From: Clostridium sp. CAG:448
GTDB taxonomy: Bacteria; Bacillota; Clostridia; Oscillospirales; CAG-272
DNA length: 18,580 nucleotides
Reading direction: 5' to 3'
Assembly (NCBI GenBank): GCA_000433415.1
Contig: FR890553.1
Location: 4,752-23,331, forward strand
The notes below the pieces were generated by a model. It was not told where the DNA came from, searched no databases, and saw only the letters and a list, made by a program, of their open reading frames with translations. This document shows positions 16,191 to 18,580 of this stretch, piece by piece (within the stretch, counting starts at the first letter, position 1; each line of letters begins with the position of its first letter). A program made the translations under genes and the position numbers.

Positions 16191-16226
16191 GAAAAGCTGC
16201 CACGGCATTTGCCATGACAGCTTTTC
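16191..16226. terminator. Terminator-like hairpin after the SGNH gene
   Basis: GAAAAGCTG (16191-16199) pairs with CAGCTTTTC (16218-16226), with further inner pairing CGGCA/TGCC. The plus-strand tail is short (TTTTC is part of the stem). On the minus strand TTTTTT follows 3 nt after the stem. It probably ends the T-box operon and backs up the tRNA terminator. Confidence 0.6.
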
Positions 16227-16283
16227 TGTACAGGGGTCAGCGCGGTGACATTTCCGGTGCTATGGAGAAGTCCCGACGAAAAC

Positions 16284-16316
16284 AAAAAAGTCTCCGGAAA
16301 ATCCGAAGACTTTTTT
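16284..16316. terminator. Terminator directly behind tRNA-Arg
   Basis: The stem of 15 bases a side (16284-16298 with 16302-16316, one mismatch) is built from AAAAAAGTCT and AGACTTTTTT around CCGGA/TCCG. Its minus-strand side ends in ACTTTTTTG immediately after the tRNA 3' end. It is symmetric and could also stop plus-strand transcription. Confidence 0.85.
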
Positions 16317-16317
16317 A

Positions 16318-16391
16318 CGCGCCGTAAGGGACTCGAACCCCCGACCTTTTGGTTCGTAGCCAAACACTCTATCCAGCTGAGCTAACGGCGC
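16318..16391 (-). tRNA. tRNA-Arg (anticodon ACG)
   Basis: The minus strand folds into a 74-nt cloverleaf: acceptor GCGCCGT/ACGGCGC (7 bp), D-arm GCTCAGCTGGATAGAGT, anticodon stem TTTGG/CCAAA with loop CTACGAA (anticodon ACG at 16357-16355, expected to be edited to ICG and read CGN codons), a 5-nt variable loop, and a T-arm with TTCGAGT. The T-stem has two G-U pairs at its base (GGGGG/CCCTT). The discriminator base is G. CCA is not encoded, so it must be added after transcription. It stands alone between its own promoter and terminator. Confidence 0.97.
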
Positions 16392-16398
16392 ATCTGCC

Positions 16399-16412
16399 CG
16401 GGTGATTACCCG
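16399..16412 (-). other. Inverted repeat in the tRNA-Arg 5' leader
   Basis: CGGGT-4 nt-ACCCG between the tRNA promoter and the mature 5' end could form a small hairpin in the precursor that RNase P removes. Its position next to the cleavage site is the only support for a role. Confidence 0.3.
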
Positions 16413-16422
16413 AACAAGCTAT

Positions 16423-16451
16423 ATTATAATATATTCTTTCCGGTTTGTCAA
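16423..16451 (-). promoter_or_regulatory. Sigma-A promoter of tRNA-Arg
   Basis: On the minus strand: perfect -35 TTGACA (16451-16446), a 17-bp spacer and perfect -10 TATAAT (16428-16423), about 30 bp upstream of the mature tRNA 5' end. A full-consensus promoter fits a highly transcribed stable RNA. Confidence 0.92.
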
Positions 16452-16522
16452 CCCCTTTTTGAAAAAAAGTTGAAAAAACGGAATTTGGGGCGAACCACCA
16501 TGTGATAAGGTCACTTTTCCTC

Positions 16523-16551
16523 TTGACAAAGCGTTTGGTTGTGGGTATAAT
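16523..16551 (+). promoter_or_regulatory. Sigma-A promoter of the DUF1858 gene
   Basis: Perfect -35 TTGACA (16523-16528), a 17-bp spacer and perfect -10 TATAAT (16546-16551), about 40 bp upstream of the ATG at 16591, which has a GGAGGAGA ribosome binding site. It is divergent from the tRNA-Arg promoter. Confidence 0.92.
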
Positions 16552-16590
16552 AATGACGTAGAATGAAAACAGAACGGAGGAGATAGAAAA

Positions 16591-16791
16591 ATGGTTGTTA
16601 CGAAGGAATCGGTTATCGGTGATGTGTTGGATTTTGACGAAGGAACGGCAAAATTCTTCTTTGAAATCGGCATGCATTGCCTGGGATGCCCCGCATCCAG
16701 AGGCGAGTCCATTGCGGATGCCTGTGCTGTGCATGGAACGGATCCGGACGAATTGGTTGCAAAGCTGAATGCGTATCTGAGCGCAAAATAA
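16591..16791 (+). CDS. DUF1858-family small redox-disulfide protein
   Basis: 66 residues, almost entirely the DUF1858 domain: VTKESVIGDVLDFDEGTAKFF followed by HCLGCP with a CxxC pair (Cys30, Cys33) and a C-terminal helix. The domain is described as a 'hybrid-cluster-protein-associated redox disulfide' module; its exact reaction is not established. It has no signal peptide, so it is cytoplasmic. Here it stands alone: a consensus promoter before, a strong terminator after, and no hybrid-cluster protein in the window. It is probably abundantly transcribed. A thiol-redox or metal-handling role is plausible but inferred. Confidence 0.9.
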   Translation: MVVTKESVIGDVLDFDEGTAKFFFEIGMHCLGCPASRGESIADACAVHGTDPDELVAKLNAYLSAK

Positions 16792-16801
16792 AAAACCGGA
16801 C

Positions 16802-16849
16802 AAACGGCGGCTTCCGCAGGCGCTTTTCGCAATGGAAGCCGCCGTTTTT
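16802..16849 (+). terminator. Intrinsic terminator of the DUF1858 gene
   Basis: A perfect 14-bp stem (16802-16815 with 16834-16847) has an 18-nt loop and ends in GTTTTTG. It isolates the small gene from the trmK-nif3 frame that follows. Confidence 0.92.
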
Positions 16850-16931
16850 GAATTGCATGCAAGGAAATTGTACCGAGAGGGAAACTTTGTATGAAATTGA
16901 CAGAGTCTTTGCAGGAGAAGGGAGAGACAGA

Positions 16932-18413
16932 ATGGCAGAACCGGGAAAAGAGGTAAAAGCCCTGGACGCACGCCTTGCCAGCGCGATTCCGTTTGTGCGC
17001 CGGGGGAGCTTTCTGGCGGATGTCGGCACTGATCACGCCTATTTGCCGATTGATTTGTACAAAAGAGGGCAGATTCGCGGTGCCGTTGCATCGGATATCA
17101 ATCGGGGACCGTTGGAGCGCGCCGTAGCTCATATCCGTGCATCGGGAGCAGGAGAAGGAATCTGTACGGTACTTACAGACGGATTACAGGGAATTGAAGC
17201 CTATCATCCGGATGACATTACGATTTTCGGAATGGGCGGCGAGTTGATCTGTGATATTCTCCGTGCGGCGCCTTTTGTACGTCACCCGTCGATTCGTCTG
17301 ATCCTGCAGCCGATGACGCATCCGGAAAAAATGCGGCAGTTTTTGCTCTCGGAAGGGTTCTGCATCGCGGGAGAGGCTCTCAGCCGTTCGGAGGGACGGA
17401 TTTACCAGACGGTTTGTGCCGTATGGGACGGGATTGATCGGTTGGATACGTACACACCGTTTGACTGCCTGTTCGGCAGAGAAAACCGGATTGCGAACGC
17501 GCCACTCTATCGGGATTTGCTGGCGGTCGGTAAACGTGTTTTGTCCCGTCGTCTTGCCGGGAAGCGGATTGCCGGACAGAATGCCGGATATGAGGAGGAA
17601 ATATTGGCGGCGATTGCCGCTTGGGAGGGGGAAAAACGATGGTTAAAGGCAGGCCTCAGACAACTGTATGCATTTTTGGAAGCTCGGATTCCGCGCACGC
17701 TTTCCTGCTCGTGGGACAACGACGGGCTTGCCGTTTGTGCCTCGCCGGACAAGCCGGTACGCCGGGTGTTGGTGACGCTGGACGTAACAGCCGATGCCAT
17801 TGCTTACGCAGAGCAGGGAGGTTTCGATGTGGTGCTGTCGCACCATCCGCTTTTGTTCTCTCCGTTGCGTTCTCTGTGTGCCGGAAGCGATCCGGCAGAC
17901 CGGGTGCTGTCTCTTTTGCGTGCGGATATCAGCGCAATGTCTTTCCATACCAGACTGGATGCGGTGGACGGCGGGGTGAATGACTGTCTTGCTGCCGCGA
18001 TCGGACTGTGTGATGTCGATAAACTGTGCGAAGACGGTATTGCCATCGGCAGAATCGGACATTTGCCGGAACCGATGCCGCTTTCCGTATTTGCCCTGCA
18101 GGTCAAAAATGCGTTGGGATGCCCGACGGTCAGTTACGCAGGGGACGGCATTGTCTCGCGGGTTGCCCTGGTCAGCGGATCCGGTGCAGAGGAAGCGGCT
18201 CTTGCGTTCAACGCAGGGGCGGATACCTACCTTTCCGGGGAACTAAAGTATCACCAGTTGTGCGATGCGCCGGAGACGGGACATTGTTACGTCTGCGCAG
18301 GGCACTTTCATACGGAATTTCCGGTTTGCCGCATTCTTGCCGATTGGGTCAGGGATGCAGATCCTTCTATCGAAACCGAGCTTTTTGCCTCGGATCGTAT
18401 CGGAACGGTCTGA
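16932..18413 (+). CDS. Fused tRNA (adenine-22-N1) methyltransferase TrmK and Nif3-family dinuclear-metal protein
   Basis: 494 residues from the ATG at 16932 (AAGGGAGAG upstream). Residues 1-236 are TrmK: SAM-binding LADVGTDHAYLPI (28-40), FGMGGELI (around 99-106), LQPMTHPEKMRQFL, then a C-terminal helical part. It methylates A22 of tRNAs. Residues from about 240 are a Nif3/YbgI-type protein: LYAFLEARIP, CSWDNDGLAV, SHHPLLF (H304, H305), FHTRLD (H339, D343), SGELKYHQ and GHFHTE (H458, E462), i.e. the usual dinuclear-metal ligands; it lacks the insert of B. subtilis YqfO. Adjacent trmK and nif3-like genes are normal in Bacillota; here no stop separates them. At the junction a GGAGG (17624-17628) and ATG (17639) resemble a start site but are out of the Nif3 frame. 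A natural fusion or an indel remains open. Confidence 0.85.
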   Translation: MAEPGKEVKALDARLASAIPFVRRGSFLADVGTDHAYLPIDLYKRGQIRGAVASDINRGPLERAVAHIRASGAGEGICTVLTDGLQGIEAYHPDDITIFGMGGELICDILRAAPFVRHPSIRLILQPMTHPEKMRQFLLSEGFCIAGEALSRSEGRIYQTVCAVWDGIDRLDTYTPFDCLFGRENRIANAPLYRDLLAVGKRVLSRRLAGKRIAGQNAGYEEEILAAIAAWEGEKRWLKAGLRQLYAFLEARIPRTLSCSWDNDGLAVCASPDKPVRRVLVTLDVTADAIAYAEQGGFDVVLSHHPLLFSPLRSLCAGSDPADRVLSLLRADISAMSFHTRLDAVDGGVNDCLAAAIGLCDVDKLCEDGIAIGRIGHLPEPMPLSVFALQVKNALGCPTVSYAGDGIVSRVALVSGSGAEEAALAFNAGADTYLSGELKYHQLCDAPETGHCYVCAGHFHTEFPVCRILADWVRDADPSIETELFASDRIGTV

Positions 18414-18428
18414 AAAAATGCAAACAGA

Positions 18429-18469
18429 AAACGGGACAACACCAGAGGAGGGTGCTGTCCCGTTTTTGA
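18429..18469. terminator. Bidirectional terminator between trmK-nif3 and the convergent gene
   Basis: AAACGGGACAaCACC (18429-18443) pairs with GGTGcTGTCCCGTTT (18451-18465) with one A-C mismatch and a 7-nt loop. TTTTT completes the plus-strand signal and, on the minus strand, GTTTTCTG follows. It separates two convergent genes. Confidence 0.88.
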
Positions 18470-18485
18470 TATCCCTTTTATTCCT

Positions 18486-18580
18486 TTATTCCACCCAAAA
18501 TTCCTGTTTGAGCGAACGCGAAAACAATGCATTGAGTGTTTCTTTCGGATCTTTTTGCTCGTACAGAATTTCGTAAACCG
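18486..18580 (-). CDS. C-terminal end of a minus-strand gene, probably glycerol-3-phosphate dehydrogenase
   Basis: Only the last 30 codons are in the window, ending in TAA (18488-18486). The peptide contains VYEILYEQKDPKETLNALF and ends SLKQEFWVE. This resembles the C-terminal helix of NAD(P)-dependent glycerol-3-phosphate dehydrogenase (GpsA), where VY-x-VLYEG-x-P-x-EA-x-x-LM is usual. The match rests on about 25 residues, so the symbol is left empty. The frame is open to the window edge and lies just beyond the terminator, which fits a real gene end. Confidence 0.55.
   Translation of the reverse strand, partial: VYEILYEQKDPKETLNALFSRSLKQEFWVE

Noticed and set aside
16891..16956. Small frame of 21 codons starting MKLTESLQ just before TrmK
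   Set aside because: The first residues recall TrmK starts, but the frame stops after 21 codons and is out of phase with the methyltransferase; the ATG at 16932 leads directly into conserved sequence.
16369..17132. Long minus-strand frames across the tRNA promoter and DUF1858 gene
   Set aside because: They cross the tRNA-Arg gene, two promoters and a terminator, and have no recognisable domain.
17621..17983. 120-codon frame overlapping the TrmK-Nif3 seam
   Set aside because: It has a good ribosome binding site and ATG (17639) but encodes no Nif3 residue; the conserved metal ligands are all in the other frame. Treated as a possible relic start only.
1..18580. CRISPR array, insertion sequence, prophage or integrative element
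   Set aside because: No regularly spaced repeats, transposase, integrase or phage structural genes are seen; the tRNA-Arg gene has no adjacent integrase or duplicated 3' end.

Overview
The window looks like chromosomal DNA of a Gram-positive Bacillota (Clostridia-type) bacterium, probably an uncultured gut or rumen member. The evidence is a Trp-specific T-box riboswitch, near-consensus sigma-A promoters with exact 17-bp spacers, strong GGAGG ribosome binding sites, TrmK and a short Nif3 protein, secreted F5/8-type-C proteins, and a tRNA gene without an encoded CCA. No insertion sequence, integrase, phage gene or CRISPR array is visible. The species cannot be named from the sequence.

Layout. 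(a) 1-681, minus: 5' part of a glycosidase-like gene. It is divergent from a 1169-residue secreted multidomain carbohydrate-active protein (857-4366); two divergent promoters with abutting -35 boxes lie between them. (b) 4449-7894, minus: pheS-pheT, converging on (a) through a bidirectional terminator. (c) 8162-10138, plus: a lipoprotein SGNH/GDSL hydrolase, divergent from pheS across a control region with repeated TTGCAAA motifs. (d) 10229-16155, plus: a sigma-A promoter, a T-box leader with a UGG (Trp) specifier codon, then trpX-trpY-trpZ (tryptophan ABC uptake), an APC-superfamily amino acid permease and a cytoplasmic GxDLY/SGNH esterase-like protein. (e) 16318-16391, minus: tRNA-Arg(ACG) with its own promoter and terminator. 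(f) 16591-16791, plus: a free-standing DUF1858 mini-protein with its own promoter and terminator. (g) 16932-18413, plus: one reading frame that joins TrmK (tRNA m1A22 methyltransferase) to a Nif3-family metal protein. (h) 18486-18580, minus: the last 30 residues of a gene, probably gpsA.

How the genes fit together. Most of the window is housekeeping (Phe-tRNA synthetase, tRNA-Arg, TrmK) interleaved with accessory glycan-degrading genes. The clearest regulatory unit is (d): uncharged tRNA-Trp should allow read-through into the Trp importer genes, and the two genes behind them may share that control. I did not find an unmistakably new system. The items most worth a second look are the TrmK-Nif3 fusion with a relic-like start site at its junction, the Trp-codon-containing in-frame extension between the T-box terminator and trpX, the unassigned barrel of the 1169-residue protein, and the TTGCAAA repeats between pheS and the SGNH lipoprotein gene.
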